Assembly: GCA_002633025.1 (NCBI GenBank)
Contig: NMRB01000121.1
Location: forward strand, 41,219-105,218
DNA from: Notospermus geniculatus
Taxonomy: Eukaryota > Nemertea > Pilidiophora > Heteronemertea > Lineidae
Length of the DNA stretch: 64,000 nucleotides
Reading direction: 5' to 3'
Shown here: positions 22,928 to 34,072 of the stretch, one piece after another
Layout: every line of letters starts with the position of its first letter
Position numbering within the stretch: position 1 is the first letter of the stretch
The notes under the pieces: model-generated
The model's database searches: none
What the model saw: the letters and a program-made list of their open reading frames with translations, nothing else
What the model was told of the DNA's origin: nothing
Made by a program: the position numbers and the translations under genes

Positions 22928-23384
22928 AGCTCCGGAATCAGCCGTCAGAGACGCGTGAGTTGCAAAAAAAGTCGTGGATCGCTTTTCATTATGAATTGAC
23001 CAGATATTGGGAAATTATAATATATGTCCCAATTCATACTCAATTACAGAAGAACATTACATTATCACCAAAATCAGAATCAAATCAATGATGACTAATA
23101 AAAAGAGCAGCTTGATTGTGATTCAGTATTGACCTGATACAATCATAAACACTCGAAAATATATGCAATGAGTGACTTAAAATTTTTGACACACTTTTAT
23201 CATTGTTACTGACAACATCATCAGTCTGCATTATCGTCTAGTTCTCACGGGGCTGGCTTGGTTTATTTTTTGGTGTACCCTGTATATCAATGGCGCATAG
23301 AAGTGCGAGCATTTTTTCTTCAGTGATGAAGACGAGCGAGTATAGAAATCGACATTTTCTAGTCGACACTAAGAAAAAAAGAGC
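22928..23384. other. No gene recognised
   Basis: AT-rich sequence without recognisable features. Confidence 0.45.
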
Positions 23385-23705
23385 AAATGGCGAACTGGCG
23401 GCCATATTTGAAATGCAAAAGAGCTAAAATTTGGCAAACGTATAGAGGGTATTCACATACATGTATTACATATTCAAACCAAGTTATAACATTCTAGCTG
23501 CTGTTCTTCATGAGATATTAGGGAGGTTTCGCAAGCGCCCAGTTAGGCCCTACGACGACGTTTATCTATATTGTGTGGGTATACCCAAACAATAGATAAA
23601 TGTCGTCGTATGGCCTAACCGGGCGCTTGCGAAACCTCCCTAATGGCTGAAGAATTCCCATTCCCAAGATGGCCGAATGGCAGCCACATTTGAAGTTGAC
23701 CCACT
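23385..23705 (+). repeat. Dispersed repeat E, copy 3 (5'-truncated, MITE inside)
   Basis: Only the later sub-blocks are present (gaactggcggccatatttga, aaagagctaaaatttggcaa, ttctagctgctgttcttcat). The repeat is split after gagatatta by a family A MITE and resumes with gctgaagaattcccattccc and the final ggcagccacatttgaag. Confidence 0.8.
23519..23642. mobile_element. MITE family A, copy 2, nested in repeat E, TA duplication
   Basis: The body 23521-23640 has the same GGGAGGTTTCGC termini and arms as 5663-5780, differing at a few positions (cccagttagg, gtgtgggtatacc). TA occurs on both sides (23519-23520, 23641-23642). Comparison with intact repeat E copies shows the insertion point lies inside the gagatattggct word. 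Confidence 0.88.
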
Positions 23706-24356
23706 GGACAATTTGCTAGAGGAAATTCGCCAACGAAAACGGGATGATTAAGAACGACAACCAGGAAGAAGTAACTAACAAGTAACAGAACGCGTACTCT
23801 CTCGATGGAATCACACGTCTCTCGTAACACCGCATATTCTACATATTGAAGAAGTTTGACATGTTGATTAATTTGTAGACAGTATCTAGCTAGTCTTAAT
23901 CGTTTGTTTAGAACAGGCTGGACTTCACCGCCGCTATTGGCTACAAATTGATGGATAGATCTCATAAAGTAGCGAACAATTAAAGGATTAATGACTCGGA
24001 ATCAATCATTAGTCAATCGATCGATGCATCAATTAGGTCTCTTGTCGACAGGTTTCGTCTCAAAGAGGCTGGGGCGATCGATAAGGGCCGCATCGGTGTA
24101 GCATGGTGCAATGAAGTACGACTTCATAGAGGTAGCCCATGTGGGAGACCTTAGGCTCCAAGTTCAGTGAACGTGTCCACTTTGGAAACTTCAGACCTCA
24201 GTAATTTCTAAATTGTACGGCATGAACACTTTCTGTTCTGTGGTCTAATGCATTATCACGAGGTCTGGCTGCGTTTTAGTATATTCACAAAGAATAAACT
24301 AAGCTAGACATTAGAACCAAGCCTGATACAGCCTGGAGTTTCTATTTGAACGTTCT
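23706..24356. other. No gene recognised
   Basis: The minus frame 23615-23965 overlaps the MITE arm and has no motif. Confidence 0.45.
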
Positions 24357-24690
24357 AATGAAATGGCCCGTGGATCATGTGCTCACCTGGGTGAATGCAC
24401 AAAACATGTACCAAAAGAACGAATAACAAGTGTCAAGTTGAAATGTTCCAGGGAAACATCATACCTGGTCAGAACATTCTTTGTGGTATTGTGAATGAGA
24501 TACGAGCCAAAGTAAATTTTTCAAGATGGACGATTGGCAGCCATATTTGAATTCCAATCTGACTGAAATTTGCTGCATTTCAGGGTACATGTACCTAGAT
24601 ACATAATTGCAGGGTAAAAACATTCTAGCTGTTTTAGTTTATGTCGTGATATCAGCCTTTTCAATATGGCGAGATAATAGCCATTCAGCC
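24357..24690 (+). repeat. Dispersed repeat E, copy 4
   Basis: Begins aatgaaatggcccgtggatc, with ctcacctgggtgaatgc, ccagggaaacatcatacctg and ggacgattggcagccatatt; ends within a decayed aatatggcgagataatagcc block. Confidence 0.8.
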
Positions 24691-25142
24691 TCGGTGGAGA
24701 GGTGACAGGTGGAGATGTTTCAACTGCCGACCCAGAACGCAAGACATGATGTTTTCCCTTAAGAATTTTTCCGTTCTCAGAAATAGTCACTCGGAGGCGA
24801 GTAGACTGATGTGTCATTCACCAGTGTCCGGGTCATGGCGTCTCACCACACATTAAATAATATACACTGACCCAATCAATGCCCACATACTAGATGAAAT
24901 GTACATCATTATCAAAAAGTGGGACACTCAGTCGGGATTAATTGTATGATTGCTCTGTTTGTTGCAATGGCAATGATGATCGCCGACTCCTCTCTAATAT
25001 AATTACAGGAAAAACTCCCTTTTGCGTCGTGGGATACCCCAGCGACTGCCGACCCACTGCGCATGCCCGATATGAGAACACCGGCTTATAGGACGTTAGT
25101 CATTCATCATTAAACACTGGTTGAACGATACTATTCCCGTAG

Positions 25143-25633
25143 ATGCCTGCATATTCTATGCGGCGAGCAGATGCAGCGAATGAGGAAATAATCGACATTT
25201 TAGCATCTGTGTCACTACTTGATGGACGCTTCCTTATCCCGGCAATGCATAACAGATGAAGAATGTCCTGTGACTGACTGCGAGAGGAAACGTAAAGGAT
25301 ATTAGTAATGTTGCAGAAACCGTACGAGGAATGGAGGCATTCCTGTTCGCGTACAATATGGTGTCACGCAATCGCTGTTTGGAGCAGTATCGAGCTGAGA
25401 TTACCAATTTGACAGACGACGATATCCCCTGGAAATAGTTCCAGAAGTACGGAGGATTCCGTTTTAAGCGTCTAATCTTTGGGGTCGTTGGGCTCCTTAT
25501 GCTCCTTAATCCAGTAAGGAACATTAGACGTGGGCAATTGTTCCAAGGGACATTCTCTCCTCGTTCAACGGGCCGTTCCAAAGTTCCAATGTCGGCGTGG
25601 TGTGGTCTATTAGTCATGAAACACACTGGCTGA
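25143..25633 (+). pseudogene. Decayed transposon-protein-like reading frames (copy A)
   Basis: ATG at 25143 opens 38 codons (MPAYSMRRADAANEEIIDIL onward) ending in TGA at 25257. A second frame covers about 25301-25633, includes ATG at 25331 (MEAFLFAYNMVSRNRCLEQY) and is broken by one TAG at 25436. Its later part reads ITNLTDDDIPW, then FQKYGGFRFKRLIFGVVGLL and RNIRRGQLFQGTFSP. The order (acidic DDD patch, Y/F-R-F then hydrophobic helix, basic RRGQ, T-F-S-P) resembles the N-terminal region of PIF/Harbinger transposases, but no DDE catalytic block is seen. The two frames differ by a shift. The antisense strand is also open, which I attribute to chance. Confidence 0.3.
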
Positions 25634-25909
25634 ACCGTAGAATAAGATGTCAAACTCGTGACAGCGAATGGGACCGTGTTGTTCCATACTGACATCACGA
25701 CATTGTAGNGCCGACCCAGAACGCAAGACATGATGTTTTCCTTAAGAATTTTTCCGTTCTCAGAAATAGTCACTCGGAGGCGAGTAGACTGATGTGTCAT
25801 TCACCAGTGTCCGGGTCATGGCGTCTCACCACACATTAAATAATATACACTGACCCAATCAATGCCCACATACTAGATGAAATGTACATCATTATCAAAA
25901 AGTGGGACA

Positions 25910-26074
25910 GTACACACTCTAAAAACTAAAGAGTTAAAGTAACTCCTAAAGAGTTAAAGTAACACCTAAAGAGCCTGTACAGTGAGTGCTCTTTAAAGAG
26001 CACTCACTGTACAGGCTCTTTAGGTGTTACTTTAACTCTTTAGGAGTTACTTTAACTCTTTAGTTTTTAGAGTG
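25910..26074. mobile_element. Perfect 160-bp palindrome inserted in copy B only
   Basis: 25915-26074 is a perfect palindrome with two 80-bp arms and no spacer, starting CACTCTAAAAACTAAAGAG and meeting at ctcttt/aaagag. Each arm has two 20-bp units of the form ctaaagagttaaagtaac. Copy A has the empty site (gtgggacactcag). The insertion adds 5 bp (gtaca) outside the left arm, and at most 2 bp (CA) are duplicated. The termini resemble hAT-like CACTSTAAAA ends. Non-coding. Confidence 0.88.
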
Positions 26075-26291
26075 CACTCAGTCGGGATTAATTGTATGAT
26101 TGCTCTGTTTGTTGCAATGGCAATGATGATCGCAGACTCCTCTCTAATATAATTACAGGAAAAACTCCTTTTGCGTCGTGGGATACCCCAGCGACTGCCG
26201 ACCCACTGCGCATGCCCGATATGAGAACACCGGCTTATAGGACGTTAGTCATTCATCATTAAACACTGGTTGAACGATACTATTCCCGTAG

Positions 26292-26790
26292 ATGCCTGCA
26301 TATTCTATGCGGCGAGCAGATGCAGCGAATGAGGAAATAATCGACATTTTAGCATCTGTGTCACTACTTGATGGACGCTTCCTTATCCCGGCAATGCATA
26401 ACAGATGAAGAATGTCCTGTGACTGACTGCGAGAGGAAACGTAAAGGATATTAGTAATGTTGCAGAAACCGTACGAGGAATGGAGGCATTCCTGTTCGCG
26501 TACAATATGGTGTCACGCAATCGCTGTTTGGAGCAGTATCGAGCTGAGATTACCAATTTGACAGACGACGATATCCCCTGGAAATAGTTCCAGAAGTACG
26601 GAGGATTCCGTTTTAAGCGTCTAATCTTTGGGGTCGTTGGGCTCCTTATGCTCCTTAATCCAGTAAGGAACATTAGACGTGGGCAATTGTTCCAAGGGAC
26701 ATTCTCTCCTCGTTCAACGGGCCGTTCCAAAGTTCCAATGTCGGCGTGGTGATGTCTATTACTGTATTAGTCATGAAACACACTGGCTGA
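26292..26790 (+). pseudogene. Decayed transposon-protein-like frames (copy B)
   Basis: Second version of the frames described at 25143-25633, with the same ATG, frameshift and TAG. It differs mainly near its end, where copy B has an extra tactgt segment around 26755. It is probably the other allele rather than a second gene. Confidence 0.3.
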
Positions 26791-26865
26791 ACCGTGGAAT
26801 AAGATGTCAAACTCGTGACAGCGAATGGGACCGTGTTGTTCCATACTGACATCACGACATTGTAG

Positions 26866-28231
26866 TTTGACGGACATAACAGTAACGACCGTATAACTGG
26901 CGACGTTAGAGTACATAATCCAAGAGTACCGGACGGTCTAGACGCAGAATACGCGCTGTTACTCACAAAACTGACGTTTATTGTATCAGGATTTGATATG
27001 CAATATCTCCTTAACTGAATAAGGTAAACTGCGATATGTTTTTTCATCGTGGCTGAAGTGGTCGTTATTGTCAAACGACAATGTGATTTCGCTATTGGAT
27101 TCGTGCCTCGAATTGCCTCATTTTTTTCATATATTTCGAGGTAGCGACATTATTAGTCATAAAGCCGGAAATATAAAACAAAAGGCAATTCGGGCCGGTA
27201 AATTACAGTTGAGTGTTCTTAGCGATGAACCCGTAAATCAGAAAGCAAAGAGCCCATGAAACAATCGCCATCACGACGGGGTGTTTTTTGCCCTGTTAAA
27301 GAATACTGGGGACTCGAAGGCAATACCCTAATACACGTTCATTCGAAAGCATTGTAAAAGTCACAGGATGAAAAAGAAACTACACGTTATGCGAAAATTT
27401 CCGTGTAAACTCCCAATAATTTTGAAACCCTGACCAATCGGAAGGGTGTGAGTGTGCGTGTTCAGGGAACCAGGTGTCACCCCGATAGTCATCCCAAATA
27501 TTTAGCAATCGCAACAAAAACACTGGGATATTTTACACCGGATATTTCGCAAGACGAGATAAGAATTCAGTTGGTGACGTCATAGTGATTACAGAATTTA
27601 CAAGGATGCAAAATATACAAAGAAAATGAAGTAACATTAAATGTAAACTTACCGAAAAAAGGGAAAACTTGCAAGTTCCATCCTGGAATCATTTGTGATA
27701 TTTTCGTTTATTCCTCCACCATATTCCAATCACGCCAGCACTAAAGGCCTGAAATAAGAAAAATAATCCAGTGTAAACACTCAGATGAACACCCCTTCTG
27801 TAAGGGTCAGTAAGGGCTATTGAGAAAAAGAAGAATAGCTAGTCCAATTGACAGATCGCTGTTGGTGCTCAGAGTGATGGGTTGGTAGACGAAGTTAACG
27901 ACCCGATTCAAATCCCCGTCTCCTGTGGTGTCTTTGATACCAGTTTCTATGTTTGTCCCAGTGGTGTATGGGTACGATAATACCCAATATACAATGGCCC
28001 GTTACAGGATAAATCCCTGTAAAACTAATAAGTATCGTTAGTCCAAATGAGGGTTTAACTCATGCACAGCTGTCTGGAGCAGAAAAAATGTCTCAATGCA
28101 AGACGGTTGTCTAAATCGTCACTGAAAATAACTGAGAGAATGGATGGAGAATCATCTGTTGAAAGAAAAGGCATCAGGTTTAGTCCAGTTCGAAAGTAGT
28201 TGGGCAAGAATTTGTCCTTTTTTGGCATTAA
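26866..28231. other. No gene recognised
   Basis: Contains a possible short exon-like frame after an acceptor-like ttgtag (26860-26865; plus frame reading DGHNSNDRITGDVRVHNPR), unsupported otherwise. A B-box-like gattcaaatcc near 27905 lacks a convincing A box. Confidence 0.4.
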
Positions 28232-28843
28232 GTGTCTTTCCAAGTGTTTTGGAGCTCACAGCGGAGTTGCCAGGCAGGTGACAAGAAATCTCAAGGAGCA
28301 AGATATTGGAATGCCGTAGAAGTTTCTGTTTCATCAGTTCGGAACGAAGGCATGAGACCACTTGTCGGGCTGTCTTACGGGCTGGCCAAAATCACGAAGT
28401 CCTGAGTTCTAAATGTAACGATCCGGAAAGACGCTATGCGAAATCGTACGTGTTTCAGCAAATGGAAAGAATGTCCAATTTGTTGTTCGAAGTACCCCAA
28501 GGACATCGAATGAGAAATCAACCACGAATGTACAGGCCGATATTCCAGCACCGAAAATATGGAAAAAACAAACGAAGATTACCTCATACATTTAATTGCA
28601 ACTGTATCCAATGCCAGTCGCTTTGGAGAATCCGTTCACAGAATCCGTCAACAGCAATACTATTCAAAGCACAACTTCAAATGTGTACATCCAATTAATA
28701 TAGACCGCATTCCCATAGACCAGATCGCAGAGCAGTTTCTGCTGAATGGCTTTCCTTGTATCAATGTTTCGTTTAAATCGCTTCGATCGGTGGAGTCGGC
28801 GCACACTAGCGATGTGAGATCGAAATTACCCGCTTCTCTCTGA
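28232..28843 (+). pseudogene. Broken coding frame with partial UBZ/Rad18-like CPxC motif
   Basis: One plus-strand frame spans about 203 codons with only two internal stops, both TGA (28403 and 28511). The middle reads KWKECPICCSKYPKDIE, then the TGA, then EINHECTG. CPxC (28472-28483), a Pro five residues after the second Cys and a final Cys sixteen residues after it fit the spacing of Rad18-type UBZ zinc fingers, but the usual His position is Ile and the stop lies inside the finger. The part from ATG 28559 (MEKTNEDYLIHLIATVSNAS) stays open to 28843. Likely a decayed gene or transposon-borne fragment; I cannot name the parent. Confidence 0.35.
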
Positions 28844-29186
28844 CAACCATGGACAGAGATTGTCAGGCGGCGCGGATGACTCGTCGTTATCGCCATTCGT
28901 GCGCTGTTCTTCGGTGTAACCGATTCCTTCTATCATTGGAAGTATCTGGTGAAAAAGGCACGCTCGATGAACTCAAAACGATGGGCCTAGCAAGGATGCT
29001 GTCTTGAACATCCTGACGCATGTTTGTACTTTGTCTGAGGGGCTGGTCTACGTGGTCGGAGAAAGAGAAGCTGAAACCTCATCTGCAAGGTTCGAACTCG
29101 ACGTCGTTGGTTTCGACAGGCAAGAACCTGAACCCATCACCAGTCATAGAAGTTTGTCACTCGGGATAGGCGACTGATATATTTTA
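28844..29186. other. No gene recognised
   Basis: Unique-looking sequence between the broken frame and the SINE, with no motif. Confidence 0.4.
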
Positions 29187-29432
29187 CTCTACCTTTTCCA
29201 TCAGGGCCGAAGCCATTGCAAGACCCTGGTAAGTAGGAAGAGGCCTTCTAAAGCAACTCGTTTTCCTCACTTGGATGAGGTACTTGCCCTTGGAAACGCA
29301 CAAGATACAAGGCACCACAGCTTACTGTCCCATGCAATGAACTGAAGAGCCGGGGATGATCTCATGCCCAGGTGGATTCGAACTCTTGACCGGCCGGTTG
29401 CTAAGCCTAGGTCACAAATCCACCGGGCCCGT
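29187..29432 (-). mobile_element. tRNA-derived SINE, copy 3 (inverted, older)
   Basis: On the minus strand the B box reads AGTTCGAATCC, preceded by a degenerate A box region. The body has catgggacagtaagctgtgg and tccaagtgaggaaaacg, and the end ggcttcggccctgatggaaa matches copies 1 and 2. More substitutions than copy 1, so probably older. Confidence 0.78.
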
Positions 29433-30048
29433 ACGATTTTTCTCACCCAGCGGCTTGCTGTGGATTTCAGAGACTGAAACTCGGATCTAAGATGAATTAT
29501 GCCGAAGTCGCCTTAATTAAGTTAATAATAGATAAGCGGAAATTGGACTGGATCAAACTGGGCACCGTAGAAATTGGCCAAAATGTCTGTTTTTACTCGC
29601 CGTACGGGCCCCTGAGTGGATATGTGATGGGGGCTTTAAGCGTGATATCCACTAGGCTATCACGGCTCCTATTGTTATATCAACCCGAAGGAACTTTCAT
29701 ATGAACATTTGACGTACATACATGGAAACTCTTTCCATAAATATACAATGTAGATTGATATTTTATGACTGACCGACAAATAAAGATCCTCACGTCATGT
29801 CCAACGTCCATATACATTGACGAACGTGTATGACATTTATGTGATGGACACTAGCGGAGAGAGTAATATGAAGTGCGCAGCTGCCCCAATACATCTCAAG
29901 TACTAATGGATTCAGCGTAATTCCTCATTGGCGTGCAGAATCCGGATGAGCCGACGAAGAGTAGAGAGCAGAATGGTACTCATAGTGTTCATTTGCTCTA
30001 TATGATNTATAACCAAATTACAGGTGTATACAAACTAATGCTGATGAC
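29433..30048. other. No gene recognised; ambiguous base at 30007
   Basis: The short plus frame 29492-29704 lacks motifs. A single N at 30007 may mark another contig join. Confidence 0.45.
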
Positions 30049-30516
30049 TGTACATGTACCAAAACAACTAATAACTAGTGTCAAGTTGAAATGTTCCAGG
30101 GAAACACCATAGGCCCTACCAGGTTCGAACATTCATCGTGGTACATTAATGAGATATTAGCCGAAGTACATTTTTGAAGATGGACGACTGGCGGCCATAT
30201 TTCTAAGTTGAATTCCAATCCGGCTGAAGTTTGCTGCCTTTATATAGGGCAGCTAGATACATAATCACTGCAGGGTAAAACATTCTAGCTGCTGTATTTT
30301 AGTTTAGGTAATATCAGCCAAAGACCCTTTATATCATAGGGCGACCTGGCGGCTATATTTGAAGTGCAGAACTGAAATTTGGCAAACATAGAAGATATCT
30401 ACATGTATACATACATATTCATACACATTCTAGCTGCTGTTCTTCATGAGATACTGGCTAAAGTCCCGTTTTCAAAATGGCCGACTGGCAGCCATATTTG
30501 AAGGTCAAAACAGAAC
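30049..30516 (+). repeat. Dispersed repeat E, copy 5 (lacks the palindromic start)
   Basis: Starts within taataactagtgtcaagttg, then ccagggaaacaccatag, followed by three blocks with ggcggccatatttctaagtt, ggcggctatatttgaagtgc and ggcagccatatttgaaggtc. This is one of the more complete 3' regions. Confidence 0.8.
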
Positions 30517-31797
30517 GCCCCATTACATAGTTTACATGAGGGTCTGAATTTTGTTTTCAGTGACATCTTTGATGTGCGTTTCATACATGTACTTGAGTCA
30601 TTCAAGGCCTAAACATTCCCCTTCCTCAAAGGATAATGGATCAGCAGTTATCCTGCCCCGAGAAAGGAGGTGTGGTAAGAAAAATTATCCCACTGCGAAA
30701 GTGTCGGGCGAATGTTGTCCCAGTTTGTCGCTGCATTTTTCCTGGCCATAACAGGATGCGATCCGTTGACAATAGTCATTTTATCTGAGATGATGGTCGC
30801 CTTTCACGTTTGACATTTATGGAGAAAAGGTTTGTTGGAACGCTGTCCAGGTAAGTCAGGAAGACTGTCGTTCATCGCTTCTGTGCCGATTGTAAAAATA
30901 TCTACAGGACATTCTTTCCCGCGAGGTAGACAAGTTTCTTGACATGATACTTTTTTTTCGTCGAATCTCGATCTGCGACGTTACAGAGTTCAGACAGCAT
31001 AATATATTAAAAATAAGAGTGTCACTGAGTTGATATACCCTGGGGAACGTATTCTCTTGTGAAATGAAAGCAAAGATAACTATGAGACGAAAATAAAGAG
31101 GGTGTATGCCCTGGTATCGTTGAAGCAGGCAGCGCTGCATGTGACGTCATGGACGCCGACAAAATGGCTCTGATAGTTCTCCCGACAAGTTCTCCCGACC
31201 TCAACGAAGGCCAGACCTTTTCGTGTGCATATACTACATGCATTGTACATTCACGAACAACTTATTGTTCATCCTTTGCCTAACAAAAGATTTCGAGAAG
31301 TCTTAACATTATGGAGTTCTGAATAACGTCCCTGGACTCTTGTTTCCGATCCCTCAGACTTGAATAAGGCCCATTTAGGCTCAAGGAAATGTATTGCTTT
31401 CAGCAACCTATCATCAATTGTCAAGCATCATCAGTAGTATTGTCATTTGCCTTGGAAACCAGTTCCATCCAGGTTTCCAAAATAACCCCAAGGGATTACG
31501 TAGGCCTACTTTTGAATTCCATCAACAAAGTGCAGAGAGAATACGTGGAAAGGCAAGGACATCTTCCAAGGCCGGCGGGTTATAAGCCGTGCCATATTTC
31601 AGCTGCAAAGGTTCAATGCACCATCTCCCCATTCGGACAAAGATGCCCCTCTGCGTCTCAGTGCCGAACTACACTTTCCAGGTTCGACTGAGAAGGTTCT
31701 TTGGTGAATTTTTTTTGTCAGCCAGTGGTTGAAAGTCTATTTTATCTTCACACCAGAGGGAGGGCCATGCCTCACAAGACGCCACTTTGTAGCCAAT
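30517..31797. other. No gene recognised
   Basis: Two overlapping plus frames at 31389-31691 have no domain. The tandem word agttctcccgac occurs twice near 31177-31200. Confidence 0.45.
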
Positions 31798-31920
31798 GAG
31801 TCATGAATAAATACTAGTAAATGCTTTTACTTGAATTTTGCCCTACAAAAGCACCAGGGAATGTTATACAAATCTGAAGTACAATGTACAAGCATTTGCT
31901 AGTCTTTATTCATATGACCT
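31798..31920. mobile_element. MITE family C, copy 2
   Basis: Inverted arms tcatgaataaatactagtaa..atgcttttactt on the left and the complement of gtcatatgaataaagactag..caaatgctt on the right. The arms share the agcaaatgcttttactt core of the other C copies, but the outer ends are diverged. Confidence 0.65.
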
Positions 31921-33050
31921 GACGTCGAACTACAGGTCGAAAAGGTACAAAGCAGCTATTAAGCCTGTAGTCGTTGGGATCAATTGTTTGAAATAAGAGA
32001 CTGATAGACTATGAAGGTTCGGCGATGTTTTTTTTCTCTTTTTGCAAACAAATTGTCCTTGAATGAACATGCTGTATTGTTTTTCATTTGAAACCGAATG
32101 CTTCGGGGTGCGGCGTGATTAGCTATACGGGATTATGCAGTCTCTTGGGACTTGGCTTAGCATGCCCAAGGACGTTGTTTGTCCATCACAATGGAAAATG
32201 CATCTGCATTGTCCAGTTACTTGTACCGGTTTGTGTTTTAGATTTTCGCTCGGGCAAGTTCCGGCGCCTACGTCATCAAACACGTCATGAAACTACGACT
32301 CACTTGTGGGCTTAGCTGTGCAGAAGTGCAGACAACATTTTTGGGAATTTTAGAATCAGTCAGGACCACCTGTCAGAATTCACTTGGTAAAAACCCCAGG
32401 AGTTCTGCTGGCGCTTTAAGGGTTAACCCGATATCTGGGACATGCTTTCCTTTAAATGATGTCTATTTTATCATCCTGATAGAATACCACTCGTTACATG
32501 TACATGTACATGTAAGAATCAAAATTGTAAACGGGTAGAACTTTAGCCTCAAAGCCATCATGAAAATGCAATGAAGAATGACGTCGGCAATGGAAATTAA
32601 TCAATATGCTTTATGTATACGATTGATTAAAATCTATGAATGCGATTGAAAGTTACATCAGCGTTCAGACGAAGTTTCAGCAAGCCTGGGAAGAATTTTT
32701 GGTTTGTAGGTGAATGTATCAGATTCCACTGAAAAATGAACCGATACTGTTCGTTTAGAAGAGCAAAGGGTGATGTCAAAAAGCAGTTTGAGTTAAAAAG
32801 GATACGCATTCTTGCTTAATTGGATGTGAATTGCTCCGAATTCGATGCATGGCATTCATTTATTTTGCTAAGCCATAAAACAATTTCCATTTTCTGTTTT
32901 CTCTTGCATCATTTTTTTGCAAATCGCGGATTTTGTTAGCATCAATGAAAATGTAAATAATATATCATTTCTGTGCAAATTTTGCCGGGTTGGCCCATTT
33001 TTTCACAGTTTGACTGGACTATAAGCTAATCCGAGATCACAACCTCAAAA
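31921..33050. other. No gene recognised
   Basis: Includes acatgtacatgtacatgta at about 32500 and AT-rich sequence. The frames at 32088-32538 show no motif. Confidence 0.45.
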
Positions 33051-33210
33051 TAGGCAGGTTTAGAAATCAAACGACAAACGTAAACGTAAACGTTAACGAC
33101 AACGTTATTTTTGTACGGAAAATGCAATTTATATAAAATCTGGTTAATGTGTAGTTTGAAAAATAAGGTTGTCGTAATGTTTACGTTTATCGTTTGATTT
33201 CTAAACCTCC
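33051..33210. mobile_element. MITE family B, copy 2
   Basis: TA then GGCAGGTTTAGAAATCAAAC, gacaaacgtaaacgt, spacer with tctggttaatgtgtag, and closing tatcgtttgatttctaaacc then tcc. An extra gtaaac near the left arm lengthens it. No TA on the right side. Confidence 0.85.
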
Positions 33211-33623
33211 AAAATCAGAGAAATTTTACGAACCTCCTTTCTTAAACGCAATCACTTGACATGAAGATTGCCTCTCAACCTTTGATTGGAATGGTAAAGA
33301 TCAGGAGTTCATTGAAAAACTAACTCGCTTCACTATCGATTTCAAAACACACACTTCATAAATTATTCCCAGGGCATCAAATAAAAACATTTAAAATTCA
33401 ATTGAAACTTTATAAATACAATATTCGAGCTCACTTCTTTTTGCTTTATTGATTCAATTGAAAATCTGAACCCAGAATGCTACACGCACTAGTCAATAAC
33501 GCACCACAGAGAAATCAATCCATAACAATCGTTTAAATGTGCGCATGATTTCAATGCATGATATTGCGACTTCAATATGATACAGTTTGTTACATAATAA
33601 AAGGTTTTTGGAATTTCATTGCA
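33211..33623. other. No gene recognised before the gap
   Basis: AT-rich unique sequence running into the assembly gap. Confidence 0.5.
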
Positions 33624-34072
33624 NNNNNNNNNNNNNNNNNNNNNNNNNNNNNNNNNNNNNNNNNNNNNNNNNNNNNNNNNNNNNNNNNNNNNNNNNNNNN
33701 NNNNNNNNNNNNNNNNNNNNNNNNNNNNNNNNNNNNNNNNNNNNNNNNNNNNNNNNNNNNNNNNNNNNNNNNNNNNNNNNNNNNNNNNNNNNNNNNNNNN
33801 NNNNNNNNNNNNNNNNNNNNNNNNNNNNNNNNNNNNNNNNNNNNNNNNNNNNNNNNNNNNNNNNNNNNNNNNNNNNNNNNNNNNNNNNNNNNNNNNNNNN
33901 NNNNNNNNNNNNNNNNNNNNNNNNNNNNNNNNNNNNNNNNNNNNNNNNNNNNNNNNNNNNNNNNNNNNNNNNNNNNNNNNNNNNNNNNNNNNNNNNNNNN
34001 NNNNNNNNNNNNNNNNNNNNNNNNNNNNNNNNNNNNNNNNNNNNNNNNNNNNNNNNNNNNNNNNNNNNNNNN
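33624..34072. other. Assembly gap (449 N)
   Basis: A run of undetermined bases. Any translation across it is meaningless. Confidence 1.

Larger units (their letters stand above)
24726..26865. repeat. About 1-kb segment present twice around a single N
   Basis: Copy A (24726-25708) and copy B (25710-26865) both start gccgacccagaacgcaagac and both contain the same end word cattgtag. They differ by scattered substitutions, 1-bp indels, a small indel near 26750 and a 165-bp insertion in copy B (25910-26074). Copy A stops, and copy B starts, exactly at the lone N at 25709. This is what overlapping allelic contigs look like when joined end to end, so I consider a true genomic tandem duplication less likely. 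Confidence 0.9.

Noticed and set aside
25234-27074. Long minus-strand open frames through the duplicated segment (including one reading NVVMSVWNNTVPFAVTSLTS)
   Set aside because: They run across the allelic join and the N, and no domain or splice structure supports them. The plus strand offers a more protein-like but broken reading.
27870-27920. B-box-like gattcaaatcc
   Set aside because: First base off consensus and no acceptable A box upstream.
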